A DNA stretch of 59,636 nt, taken from the IMG/VR virus record IMGVR_UViG_3300031578_000030, positions 1 through 59,636 of that record; one strand, given 5' to 3'. The stretch's first letter is position 1, and every line of letters starts with the position of its first letter. Below the pieces are notes generated by a model. The model was not told where the DNA came from and ran no database searches. It was given only the letters and a program-made list of their open reading frames with translations. Of the stretch, positions 48,349 to 56,498 are shown piece by piece. The DNA comes from a virus. Made by a program: the position numbers and the translations under genes.

Positions 48349-48785
48349 TCGACCACGCTCCACGTCACTCGCAGAAGTCCGGTGAATACCCTAAACTCTT
48401 CCAGATGCTCCGCCACGAGCACGCCGCCAGCGCCCAGCGTCTCCGACTTCATCCACATCGCTTCCGTCAACCCGGGCAGCCGCCCCATCGCTAGAAACTT
48501 GTCGATCTCTTCCATCAGGGCGACCATCGCGTCCCCCTCGGCCAGCGTGTCGGGATCAATGGCCTTCTGAACTGCGATATCCACCGCATACTGGTATTCG
48601 CGCAGCGCTCTGTTTTTCGGCGCCGCACTCCAGATGGATGGAATCACTGACACACGAAGAGTTGCCAAATCCTCCAGGAGGTATTGCGGCAGATACTTCT
48701 TGACGGCCGTAAACGGCTGACTGAACTCTTCACCGTTCAGGGCCGTGACTATTGCATCGGCGATGTCAGCGTGCATGCTGCTCAT
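48345..48785 (-). CDS. Tail terminator-like protein (146 aa)
   Basis: 146 residues: ADIADAIVTALNGEEFSQPFTAVKKYLPQYLLEDLATLRVSVIP (in parts), YAVDIAVQKAID, GVLVAEHLEEFRVFTGLLRVTW. Length, position between head-completion and neck genes and the alpha/beta pattern fit the tail terminator family (gpU/Gp37-like). Confidence 0.62.
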   Translation of the reverse strand: MSSMHADIADAIVTALNGEEFSQPFTAVKKYLPQYLLEDLATLRVSVIPSIWSAAPKNRALREYQYAVDIAVQKAIDPDTLAEGDAMVALMEEIDKFLAMGRLPGLTEAMWMKSETLGAGGVLVAEHLEEFRVFTGLLRVTWSVVE

Positions 48786-49165
48786 GTCTCTACGCTCACT
48801 CGCTTGGCGTGTATCCTCAGCATTTTCCGAAACGCATCGTATCGGAACGGCTGCGCGTCGCCTGGTGCCATCACCTCATAGGTCAAAGTCGCTCCGTCCG
48901 CACCGCCCGACTCCTGGATCTGATCGCCCCGCCGCGGCTCGACCACCTGATCGGCGAACACGAGCGAGGCAGCCGGTATGATGAAGTCCCGATCGCTGTA
49001 CTCGATCCTGATCCCGCCCACGTCCTCGATCTGAAACTCTGTCGTCCCGATCGTCGCCTGCAAGATGAGCTGGTCATCGCCGCGGATGTACGTCACCTCC
49101 TGCGCAACATGAGCCTGTAGTTGTCCCGCCAACCACTCGGCAGCATCAGCCAGAACGTTGCCCAT
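48782..49165 (-). CDS. Head-tail joining / head completion protein (127 aa)
   Basis: 127 residues: DAAEWLAGQLQAHVAQEVTYIRGDDQLILQATIG (in parts), IEYSDRDFIIPAASLVFADQVVEPRRGDQI and YDAFRKMLRIHAKRV. Beta-rich, similar in size and position to lambda FII / gp16-type stoppers. ATG 49165 follows GGAGGACG; overlaps the preceding small gene by 20 nt. Confidence 0.62.
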   Translation of the reverse strand: MGNVLADAAEWLAGQLQAHVAQEVTYIRGDDQLILQATIGTTEFQIEDVGGIRIEYSDRDFIIPAASLVFADQVVEPRRGDQIQESGGADGATLTYEVMAPGDAQPFRYDAFRKMLRIHAKRVSVET

Positions 49166-49364
49166 CGGTCTCGTCCTCCGTTTTGTCGGGCTCCGGAGGC
49201 GGGGCGATTGCTGCAACCGTCCAGCCATCGCTCGTCATGGTCACATTGTCCAGCGAAACGGTCCCAGCCTTCAGCGCCCGCAGTAACGCCAGCGACTTGA
49301 GGTAGTCACAGCGCATGGCGGTGGAAGCCTGGATCTCAGCCAGGTCCTGCAAGAGGGAATCCAT
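49146..49364 (-). CDS. Small head-region protein (72 aa)
   Basis: 72 residues: LLQDLAEIQASTAMRCDYLKSLALLRALKAG, then VTMTSDGWTVAAI. ATG 49364 follows AAAGGTG. It lies between decoration protein and head completion genes. Function unknown, perhaps a connector accessory. Confidence 0.6.
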   Translation of the reverse strand: MDSLLQDLAEIQASTAMRCDYLKSLALLRALKAGTVSLDNVTMTSDGWTVAAIAPPPEPDKTEDETDGQRSG

Positions 49365-49374
49365 GTTTGCACCT

Positions 49375-50688
49375 TTACATCGCAAGCCACGTGTTGCCAG
49401 CGCCGCTCAGGCAAACAATCAGGACACCCTTACCAGAGGCGCTGGAAAACGCAACATCGGCCGAGGCCCCGTTGATTACCGCGCCGGAAGGACCGTAGAC
49501 CTTCAGGACCTTGTTGGAAACCCCGTTGCCGATGAACAGCACGCGGCCCGTCACCTTGTCGGCGGCATTGAGTACAACGCCCTTGGTATCGTCTGCCGCT
49601 GAAGTCGGGTAAATCGTGGCAGTACCTGCCGGCAAGGCGCCGGCATCGGCAACAGTGCTTCCGGCCGCTGCCGTCGAGGCTCCGACGCCTGGCGTGATAG
49701 GACCAGGGATCGCCGTCGCAATACTTGTGGCGCCGATCGTGATGGCCGACGTGTTGCTCGTACCGAGGCCAAGCGTGCCGTCGGTCCCCGATCCATGGGC
49801 GTTGCCGGCCAGAAGGGTCACGGCTCCGCCGTCAGCATTACCAGCCGTGCCGGCGCCTCCAGCGATTGCCACAGCGCCGCCTGTCCCTGAACTCGATCCA
49901 CCGGCACCACCTGTGACGGCGATTGCACCGCCGGCACCCGTCGCACCGCCGACACCGCCAATCAAAGATCCGGCTCCACCGGCAAGGTTGCCCTTGCCGA
50001 TGCCGCCTGTAACGGTCGCGGCCCCGCCGATTGCGTTGCTGGCTGCCGAGGCAGCCGCTCCGCCTGTCAAGCTCGCGGCCCCGCCGGTTCCGCTTGTGGT
50101 GCCGGCAGATCCGCCGGTTACGGACGCTGCTCCTCCTGCGCCTGTTGCACCGCCGGCTCCACCAACAAGAGAAGCGGCTCCGCCCGCATTTCCGGTTGTG
50201 CTGCTGGCCCCGCCGGTCACGGAAACCAACCCACCTTGCGCGGCGGCAGCGCCCACGATTGTCAACGTAGAGTCCGAACCGGTGATATCACTCGCCGTCA
50301 CACTGCCGGCGATCGTGGCCGTACGCTTCGCGGCCGTAAGAGCTACTTTGACATAGCTGTCGGTGGCAGCAGTAGTTTCGACGCAGCGGCCCATCAGGTT
50401 GAGGCTTGCCGCTGTCCCGGTGGCTGCCCCTGTCCCGGCAGTGCCGGTAACAGGGTCCCCCGTCGGGTCCCAATACACAGCATCGCCGGCGGTGAAAATC
50501 TCCGCCTTTTGAGGCACCTCCCAAGTGCCGCTGGTTGCCAGGCAGCCCTTGACGCCAGCTTCAATCGCCACTGGGGCAATCATCGGAGTCGTACCGATTT
50601 CGACGACCTGTCCAGCGATTACCGCTGCTACGGGCGTGTAGTCATCGACCTCGCCCGCAGAAACAAACAAAGCAGGTGTTTGAGCCAT
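49375..50688 (-). CDS. DUF2190 capsid decoration protein with glycine-repeat insert (437 aa)
   Basis: 437 residues. Residues 1-125 are DUF2190 (FVSAGEVDDYTPVAAVIAGQVVEIG, AGDAVYWDPTGD, LMGRCVETTAATDSYVKVAL), the capsid cement family. Residues 135-330 are about 12 imperfect repeats of GG-A-[AS]-V-x-GGxGGxTGxGG, as in glycine-rich fibre tips and polyglycine-II sandwiches. Residues 370-437 form a small C-terminal domain (VVLNAADKVTGRVLFIGNGVSN). It would give the capsid surface glycine-rich extensions. Normal DUF2190 proteins are about 110-130 residues. Confidence 0.8.
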   Translation of the reverse strand: MAQTPALFVSAGEVDDYTPVAAVIAGQVVEIGTTPMIAPVAIEAGVKGCLATSGTWEVPQKAEIFTAGDAVYWDPTGDPVTGTAGTGAATGTAASLNLMGRCVETTAATDSYVKVALTAAKRTATIAGSVTASDITGSDSTLTIVGAAAAQGGLVSVTGGASSTTGNAGGAASLVGGAGGATGAGGAASVTGGSAGTTSGTGGAASLTGGAAASAASNAIGGAATVTGGIGKGNLAGGAGSLIGGVGGATGAGGAIAVTGGAGGSSSGTGGAVAIAGGAGTAGNADGGAVTLLAGNAHGSGTDGTLGLGTSNTSAITIGATSIATAIPGPITPGVGASTAAAGSTVADAGALPAGTATIYPTSAADDTKGVVLNAADKVTGRVLFIGNGVSNKVLKVYGPSGAVINGASADVAFSSASGKGVLIVCLSGAGNTWLAM

Positions 50689-50732
50689 TGTATTTTTCTC
50701 CTGATTGAGAGGTTAAGTTCCAGATTTGGGGG

Positions 50733-52928
50733 TTATGCACCAACCGAATGCACGCTGGCGCGGTACTCTGTCATGCTGGCCCCGAAGTCGTGATAGCCGC
50801 GGTACTGGATGCCCAACGTGTTGAAATCGGCGTCGGTGCTTTCCACGGTCGGCGCCTCAACGCCATCCAGGAAGCACATCGCAGCAGAGGCGAGCATTGC
50901 CGGATCGCAGAGCAAAAACCACTGCGTTGCCGAGCTGCCCGTATACGCGCTGTTAGACAGCTCGGGGACCACAACCGGCTTGAACCGGTTGAAGTAGATG
51001 TTGGCGACCATCGACTTGGAACTCGCCGTCATGTCCCGCATTTCCTGCGAGACGTAGAGTTTTCGGGCGGTGGCCTCCAGGTCGCTTGACACCAACAGTT
51101 TGATCGGTTCCATTCCGAGCAGGTTGTCATCCGGTCCCTTTGCATCGCGGAACAGCTTGACCGCCGTGTTCAACCCGGCTTCTGCCAGCACAGTAGTCGC
51201 GCCGGTCTGGTAGTTCCCGCGGGCAGTAGTCCAGAACGCCGCGCCGTTGACCGCCGCAAGCCACGCGGTCCAGAACACCTTGTTCATCTTGATGGCCGCG
51301 CCCATGCCCAGCCGATTGCGAAGATCGTCGAACGCCCCGAGGTCATCGTTGATGATGTCCTGGCGGGTCAGGGTGAGCATGCGGGCGTAGGTTTTCGCTT
51401 GTACGTCGTAGCTCTCTTGCCCCGCGGTGCCGTGATGGATCTCACCGGCCGGGCCGACTTCCTCATACTCAAGCGAAGTCGTCAGACGGAAAGCGGTAAC
51501 GGCCTTGAAGTCAGACACGTTGCGCACGGCAGCGACTTCTCGCCACGACTGCGGGATCGCCTGGAATCCGTCGAGCAGGATCTTGTTGCCCGTCGTGGTC
51601 AGCAGCGTGGTCAACGTATGGGTTGAGAACGCCGCCCGCATGACCTCCCGAAGGTTGCCGCTGTCGACCCAGGGACGCCCGGCATAACCGTTCTGCTGAG
51701 CACACAGCAGCAGCAGCCGACTGATGCCGAGGTTCCGAAATTGATCGGCCGCCTCCATCACCTCCGGCTTGTACTGTGTGTCCACATTTCGCACCCCGAC
51801 TGTGCGGCAGAATGCCGCCTCAATCGCTGAAGCAGAAAAGTCGCGACTGCTCGCGTGAATCGCCGGACCCTTCGGCCGAGACGCTACCTGGAGGTCGGCG
51901 TCGAACAGCTTGCCGGCCACGAGGTACTCGGTTTCCAATCGAGTCGCCGTCCATCGCTCTTTCAACGCGGCGGCCTTCGCCTCGACCGCTGCTTTGCGCG
52001 CGGTCGCGCAGAGGACGGCGTGCTCCGCAACGGGGATCTTATCGACGTACTCCAGAGCCTTGGCCTCGATGTCCGTCTGGTGCTTGACATAGGCGTATTC
52101 GATCGCCGGAAGATCGAACTCGAGCGGCTTCACATCAGCAGCCGCCGCCTTGATGTCCTTGCCGCTAGCAGCAGCCGCGGCCTTCAGCTCCGCGTCGTAC
52201 TGACCGCGGAGATACTGAAGCACGTCATCTCGCAGGCCCTCTTCGGTGATGCCTTGCGCCGCAATCCATTCTGAAAATTCCATGTCTGTTTCTCCTGTAG
52301 GGTGAGAAGCAGCGATGCTGACCGACGCGGATTGGTCGGCGGGGATCGCCACAAAGCTGGTTTCGACAAGGCGCGACTTTCGCGCGACGTAGAGCGGACC
52401 CTTCAGGGTCCGGGAATTCACGTTGGTCGACTGCCCCTTGTCCACGAACTCAACAACGTCCGGCTGAACGCCGACCGAAGCACGCCAGGGGAAGCCGTTG
52501 GCTGCGCTGGCAACGACCTCCTGCGCCGCTGCACCGACACCCGAGATTACCCCCTCGACCTTCAACGACTTGCCATTGTTTTCCGCCGTGTCAGCATGCC
52601 CGATGATCTGCTTGCGGTCATGGTCCAGCAGCACCGGAAAATCCGTTTTCACCTTTAGCCCCGCTAGGTCGATGGCAACCGGCGAGGGGTAATACTCAAT
52701 CTCCATCGTGCCGCCGCCATAGGCGGACATCTTGAACCGCTTTAGTTTCGGCTTGTCGTCCGCTGCCTCACTATCGGCCGCCACGATGAAGTCGAGCGAC
52801 TCCGACTCGAAGGCGATGATTGCAGACGGCATCGTTGGCGGCTGCTTCTTGGCCGCTTTTCGCCGGGGGCTTTTCGCCCGGTCGCCTGCGGCACGAATGA
52901 GCGGCCAGGGGTTATCGAGATAAGACAT
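50733..52928 (-). CDS. Prohead protease / major capsid protein fusion
   Basis: 731 residues. Residues about 75-215 are an HK97-type protease: FPVLLDHDRKQIIGHADT (with the active-site His), GFPWRASVGVQP, and LVETSFVAIPADQSASV. A helical scaffold-like linker follows (about 220-340). Residues 370-731 are a Mu gpT-like HK97-fold major capsid: YDVQAKTYARMLTLTRQDIINDDLGAF, LVSSDLEATARKLYV, FLLCDPAMLASAAMCFLDG. The capsid is presumably released by self-cleavage near residue 360. ATG 52928 overlaps the portal end. Confidence 0.85.
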   Translation of the reverse strand: MSYLDNPWPLIRAAGDRAKSPRRKAAKKQPPTMPSAIIAFESESLDFIVAADSEAADDKPKLKRFKMSAYGGGTMEIEYYPSPVAIDLAGLKVKTDFPVLLDHDRKQIIGHADTAENNGKSLKVEGVISGVGAAAQEVVASAANGFPWRASVGVQPDVVEFVDKGQSTNVNSRTLKGPLYVARKSRLVETSFVAIPADQSASVSIAASHPTGETDMEFSEWIAAQGITEEGLRDDVLQYLRGQYDAELKAAAAASGKDIKAAAADVKPLEFDLPAIEYAYVKHQTDIEAKALEYVDKIPVAEHAVLCATARKAAVEAKAAALKERWTATRLETEYLVAGKLFDADLQVASRPKGPAIHASSRDFSASAIEAAFCRTVGVRNVDTQYKPEVMEAADQFRNLGISRLLLLCAQQNGYAGRPWVDSGNLREVMRAAFSTHTLTTLLTTTGNKILLDGFQAIPQSWREVAAVRNVSDFKAVTAFRLTTSLEYEEVGPAGEIHHGTAGQESYDVQAKTYARMLTLTRQDIINDDLGAFDDLRNRLGMGAAIKMNKVFWTAWLAAVNGAAFWTTARGNYQTGATTVLAEAGLNTAVKLFRDAKGPDDNLLGMEPIKLLVSSDLEATARKLYVSQEMRDMTASSKSMVANIYFNRFKPVVVPELSNSAYTGSSATQWFLLCDPAMLASAAMCFLDGVEAPTVESTDADFNTLGIQYRGYHDFGASMTEYRASVHSVGA

Positions 52929-54744
52929 TGGTCACGTCTCCTTTTCCGTTGCCTGAAGCGTCAGGTTGCGGAGGCTCGCCCGATTCTCCGACAATCGTTT
53001 CGGCCTCCGATTTGCTGACTTGATAGAAGAGAATGACAAGCTGGATGGCTGTTTCGCGGGTGATATCGCCACCAGCCAGGGCCCGGAAAATATCAAGCAT
53101 GCCGGTGATGCCACCTGCCATTTCCAGCAGAGACGACCGCTTGATTGTCGTCGGACTCACCTCGGGGGCCGGCTTGCTGGAAGTCCCGCCCGGCACCTTT
53201 GCAACCGACGTGTCTTCCTCACTTTCAGCTTCACCTGCGTCTTCTGGTGTGACAGCTATAGCCCCGCCCCCGAGGTTGATTGCAAGCAGCCGCGCCCGAA
53301 GCTCGTCCACGGTCACGCCGTAGTCTTCGGCCATCACCGGCAGCTCTTCCTCAAGGTCGTAGCCGTCTTCGGCGTATAGCCGGCGGAGGCTGAGCGCGCC
53401 GGTCGAGAGGTCCGTCTTGCGGGCATCGGCCGTCTTGGTTTCATCGATCACCGGCTTGCGAGGCCAATCCCAGTCGTGGACCGGCGGAGGGTCTGCGGGT
53501 ACAGTCCAGCCGTAGCGGGCAACCGCCTCACGGAACCAGATGGCAAAAAGCGGCTCAAGCACCATGTCCTCGATGTCGGCCTGCTCCACGTCGACCGAAA
53601 CGAAATACGTGACGTGATCGAGCTTGCCGCCAGAGAACGAGTAACCGCTGGAATCAGCCGCCGCGATGTTGTACGGCATGTTCAACGGCCGGGCCTGCTC
53701 ACAGGCGTTCGACCGGACGAACTGGTCGTAGGTCGCGGAAGGCTGCTCCGCCCGCGGCTGGAAGGCGTCAAACCCAAAGGGCAACGCTACCATCATTGAC
53801 TTTTCAAACGGGACCGAGCTGAACGGCCGCACCAGGTCGGGGCCCTCGTTAGGCGACTGCTGCGTCTTCAGGAACAGCGAGAAGTTGGCAATGTTCTCAG
53901 CCGCGCTGACCGTGGCCTCGCGGTAGCGTCGGCCCTGGGCGAAGAGGTTGAGCGAAGGGTGGATCTCCGAGACGCCGCGGTGCTGCCCAGCCCGATCCTC
54001 GCGGAACAAGTGAAAGACGTATTCCGCGGGTATCCGCTCTGACTTGGCATTCAGGCCGCTCCACTGGCCGCCCGGGTGATACTTCAAAACGTGATAAGCG
54101 GTCGGGTTGCCGAACTCATCGAAGTCCACGCCGTCGATTCGATTCAGCTCCTGCCAGTTAAGTCCGGTCGTCGTCATCTGCTCGCACTCGATGGCCCGCA
54201 GCTCCAGCTTCACCCGATGGGCCAAACGTGGATTCTGAACCGCGATCAGAACCGCTTCGCCGTCAGAGACCTTTGCCTTGACTGCCGTGCGAAGCTTACG
54301 GGCCAGCCCCACCTCGGCCGCCCAACGCTTCCAGGCGGTCTCAATCATCCCGTTGAAGCCCGGGTTGCCGGTCTGCATCCGAAGCTTCGGGCCACGGCCA
54401 ACAACGTAGTTGGCTTGCGTAAGCTGGACACCCTTGCCCTGCCCGTTGCTCGCCACCTCGTAGCGGGCGCGCCGGCTGATCCGCCCGCGAACTGCCTTGC
54501 TGTTGGCGCCGTCGGCGTCCAGGGCGTCAGCCATCGTCCAGTGCTGAAGGTTCTGGCCGTCGAGGTTGGCCGCGTCATAGCTCCCGCGCCATCGGGGCGG
54601 GGTGGTATCAGATACGGTAGCGGGCTGTCGCCCGCCGGAGGTGACGTTGCCGCCGACTATTGAGGCTGTAGCCGCCCCGGGGATCTGCTCCTCGATCCCG
54701 CTCTGGATCGTGTCGGACACCGTTATGAAAGATCGAACCCCCAT
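52912..54744 (-). CDS. Portal protein (lambda B-like)
   Basis: 610 residues from ATG 54744 (TAATG overlap). LQHWTMADALDADGANSKAVRGRISRRARYEVASNG (in parts), a GMIETAWKRWAAEVGLARKLRTAVKAKVSDGEAVL segment (in parts), IDGVDFDEFGNPTAYHVLKYHPG, IPAEYVFHLFREDRAGQHRGVSEIHPSL and FVSVDVEQADIEDMVLEPLFAIWF match lambda-type portals. Forms the dodecameric packaging channel. Confidence 0.85.
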   Translation of the reverse strand: MGVRSFITVSDTIQSGIEEQIPGAATASIVGGNVTSGGRQPATVSDTTPPRWRGSYDAANLDGQNLQHWTMADALDADGANSKAVRGRISRRARYEVASNGQGKGVQLTQANYVVGRGPKLRMQTGNPGFNGMIETAWKRWAAEVGLARKLRTAVKAKVSDGEAVLIAVQNPRLAHRVKLELRAIECEQMTTTGLNWQELNRIDGVDFDEFGNPTAYHVLKYHPGGQWSGLNAKSERIPAEYVFHLFREDRAGQHRGVSEIHPSLNLFAQGRRYREATVSAAENIANFSLFLKTQQSPNEGPDLVRPFSSVPFEKSMMVALPFGFDAFQPRAEQPSATYDQFVRSNACEQARPLNMPYNIAAADSSGYSFSGGKLDHVTYFVSVDVEQADIEDMVLEPLFAIWFREAVARYGWTVPADPPPVHDWDWPRKPVIDETKTADARKTDLSTGALSLRRLYAEDGYDLEEELPVMAEDYGVTVDELRARLLAINLGGGAIAVTPEDAGEAESEEDTSVAKVPGGTSSKPAPEVSPTTIKRSSLLEMAGGITGMLDIFRALAGGDITRETAIQLVILFYQVSKSEAETIVGESGEPPQPDASGNGKGDVTNVLSR

Positions 54745-54941
54745 TACCCTGCCCTCGGAGGTTCCAGCTTGAAGAACCGCAGCCCAAGATGGTTCTGCGC
54801 GACGGCCTGCTGACCCGCCAGGTAGCGGTCGGCATCGATCAGTTCGCCCGTGTTCTTGGCGGTAACACTGCTGCCATCCACCGAAACCGTCGCCGGCCCC
54901 AGAACCTGTTGCTCGATCGCTTCCCGGATCGTGTCGGACAT
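54744..54941 (-). CDS. gpW-like head-tail joining protein (65 aa)
   Basis: 65 residues: SDTIREAIEQQVLGPATVSVDGSSVTAKN, ELIDADRYLAGQQAVAQNHLGLRFFKLEPP. The small protein directly before a lambda-type portal, of gpW-like type. ATG 54941 follows GGAGG; stop overlaps the portal start. Confidence 0.7.
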   Translation of the reverse strand: MSDTIREAIEQQVLGPATVSVDGSSVTAKNTGELIDADRYLAGQQAVAQNHLGLRFFKLEPPRAG

Positions 54942-54979
54942 GGTTTCCTCCATAGACCAGGATCGGGGCGAGCGCATAC

Positions 54980-55016
54980 AAAAAGGCCACACGGGGGCAC
55001 GGCCCCGTGCGGCCTT
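54980..55016 (-). terminator. Rho-independent terminator upstream of portal operon
   Basis: Minus-strand stem GGCCGCACGGGG / CCCCGTGTGGCC (one G-U) followed by TTTTTG. The 311-bp gap (54942-55252) between the glycine-rich gene and the joining protein contains this terminator and otherwise no gene; a promoter for the head genes is expected downstream of it but I cannot point to one. Confidence 0.75.
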
Positions 55017-55252
55017 TAATGGCGCTGGCGTCGCGGCCAGGGATCAGCCGGCAGCGTCGCCCCGATCAGGTTGTCTATTGAAGCCTAGACAGGACAGCGA
55101 ATTCCTGCAAGGCAAGATGGGCAGAATTGCCAGAGCTGGCAACTCGGAGGGTATTTCGGGCCAATCCAGAAGCGCCCCGGGGCAGACGCCGCGCCTATTC
55201 GGCATCATCCACCAGGGTAATGAACTAGCACGAATACGAGAACCGCGGCTGG

Positions 55253-55624
55253 TCACGGGCAGATACTTATACTCCCGCCTTTGCCAGCATGTCCGCCTTC
55301 ACCTGTCTGATAGTGCGGCGGATCATTGGTGACACCGTCAACATGTCCGCCTTCACCTGTCTCGTAGTGCGGCGGATCAATGGTGGTATCACCACCTTTG
55401 ATGATCAGATTTCCGCCTCGGCCACCAGAGCCACCCGCGCCTGCCTGGTGGGTTCCCGGGCCGATATTGACATCGCCGCCCGACGCCCCATCTCGCCCAG
55501 TACGACCCTCGATGATCAGATCACCACCAGAGCCGCATGATCCGGAACCTGCCGACAAATCCCCTGATATGTCAAGACTGTCTGTCTTGACAGCATTCTC
55601 ATTCTGTATCTTCTTGTCTACCAT
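55253..55624 (-). CDS. Glycine-rich repeat protein (123 aa)
   Basis: 123 residues. After DKKIQNENAVKTDSLDISGD come GSGGDLIIEGRTGRDGASGGDVNIGPG, GGRGGNLIIKGGD, and two copies of DPPHY(E/Q)TGEGGHxxG. The GGDLII-GG motif resembles the repeat block of the DUF2190 protein in this genome, so the two may share a structural role. ATG 55624 follows AAAGGAATTC. A terminator follows it. Confidence 0.62.
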   Translation of the reverse strand: MVDKKIQNENAVKTDSLDISGDLSAGSGSCGSGGDLIIEGRTGRDGASGGDVNIGPGTHQAGAGGSGGRGGNLIIKGGDTTIDPPHYETGEGGHVDGVTNDPPHYQTGEGGHAGKGGSISICP

Positions 55625-55637
55625 CTGAATTCCTTTC

Positions 55638-55862
55638 TCAGCTAAAGGTCTCACTGGAATCTGCCACGTGGCCGCATGATGAGCATCGGCGAAGCCGCCG
55701 GGTCGTCCCGTCCCGTAGATGCCAAGTGGACACAACGTAGAACAGCCGCTTCCCACACCCCGGGCAGGCGCGGACCTTCCCCGCCGCCGGCTCCCCTGCC
55801 AGCTCGCCGAGCGTGGGCCTGTCTTCCGGTGGCGGCCTGTCTTCCGGTAACACAGTGCTCAT
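55638..55862 (-). CDS. Zinc-ribbon protein (74 aa)
   Basis: 74 residues: duplicated PPPEDRP-like start, then CPGCGKRLFYVVSTWHLRDGTTRRLRRCSSCGHVAD (in parts), a classical two-CxxC zinc ribbon as in transcription factors. Possibly a small regulator in the late operon. Confidence 0.65.
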   Translation of the reverse strand: MSTVLPEDRPPPEDRPTLGELAGEPAAGKVRACPGCGKRLFYVVSTWHLRDGTTRRLRRCSSCGHVADSSETFS

Positions 55863-55871
55863 TGTTCTCCG

Positions 55872-56216
55872 TCATAATAAAACAGGAGGCAAGACGACAT
55901 CCGCGCTACAGATCGATTGAGGTTCTGCGTGAACCGCCGGATCGCTAACTCCCATGTCTGGAGTCTGCTCAGCCGTCGAAGGCGGCGGCACTTTCTGATC
56001 CTTTTTTCTGCCGAACCATTCACGTATCTGCTTTGGTGTAACTTTTGAAGCACCTGGACTCAACTCGATTCGAGCCTGGAGAATGTCTGGATTCCCAGCA
56101 AAACGCGCAAGAGCTTCTTCCGCATGTTCAAGACACAAGAATGGCCCCCACTCTACAGGCATCCTGAGGTCCTTCCGCGTAACGACAATCTTGAGCCAGC
56201 ATAAGTCTTCGTTCAT
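55872..56216 (-). CDS. Hypothetical protein (114 aa)
   Basis: 114 residues from ATG 56216 with a strong AAGGAAGG site: CWLKIVVTRKDLRMPVEWGPFLCLEHAEEAL, RIELSPGASKVTPKQIREWF. Function unknown. The longer frame starting at 56336 overlaps the upstream gene and is unlikely. Confidence 0.62.
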   Translation of the reverse strand: MNEDLCWLKIVVTRKDLRMPVEWGPFLCLEHAEEALARFAGNPDILQARIELSPGASKVTPKQIREWFGRKKDQKVPPPSTAEQTPDMGVSDPAVHAEPQSICSADVVLPPVLL

Positions 56217-56292
56217 AATCAACCTTCCTTTCTTTCGGTTAGCTTTTCCTGCCCCTCTGGCCAGTTTCGCCATCGGTCTTCTGACTCTGTAT

Positions 56293-56496
56293 CTACGGCT
56301 CAGTATCCTTCTCTCGAATCCATTCGTCTGCGACATCCCAGACGACGCATGTCAAAGCCAACAAGGCCATATCTCCTTTTTCCTCAATGAGCTGATACAA
56401 CGACCGCTCGCACTCCTCGAATGCGCGCTTCTGATCTGGACAAAGCAGACCGAGGAGTCGACGATGGTTCCACCGAAAATCTGTAGAGTTTTCCAT
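56293..56496 (-). CDS. Hypothetical helical protein (67 aa)
   Basis: 67 residues: LLCPDQKRAFEECERSLYQLIEE, MALLALTCVVWDVADEWIRE. ATG 56496 directly follows the terminase stop. Helical; no known domain. Confidence 0.6.
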   Translation of the reverse strand: MENSTDFRWNHRRLLGLLCPDQKRAFEECERSLYQLIEEKGDMALLALTCVVWDVADEWIREKDTEP

Positions 56497-56498
56497 TT

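Noticed and set aside
49616-50356. Plus-strand Pro/Ala-rich frame of 246 codons
   Set aside because: It is the antisense of the glycine-repeat block of the decoration protein; GC-rich repeats leave the opposite strand open.
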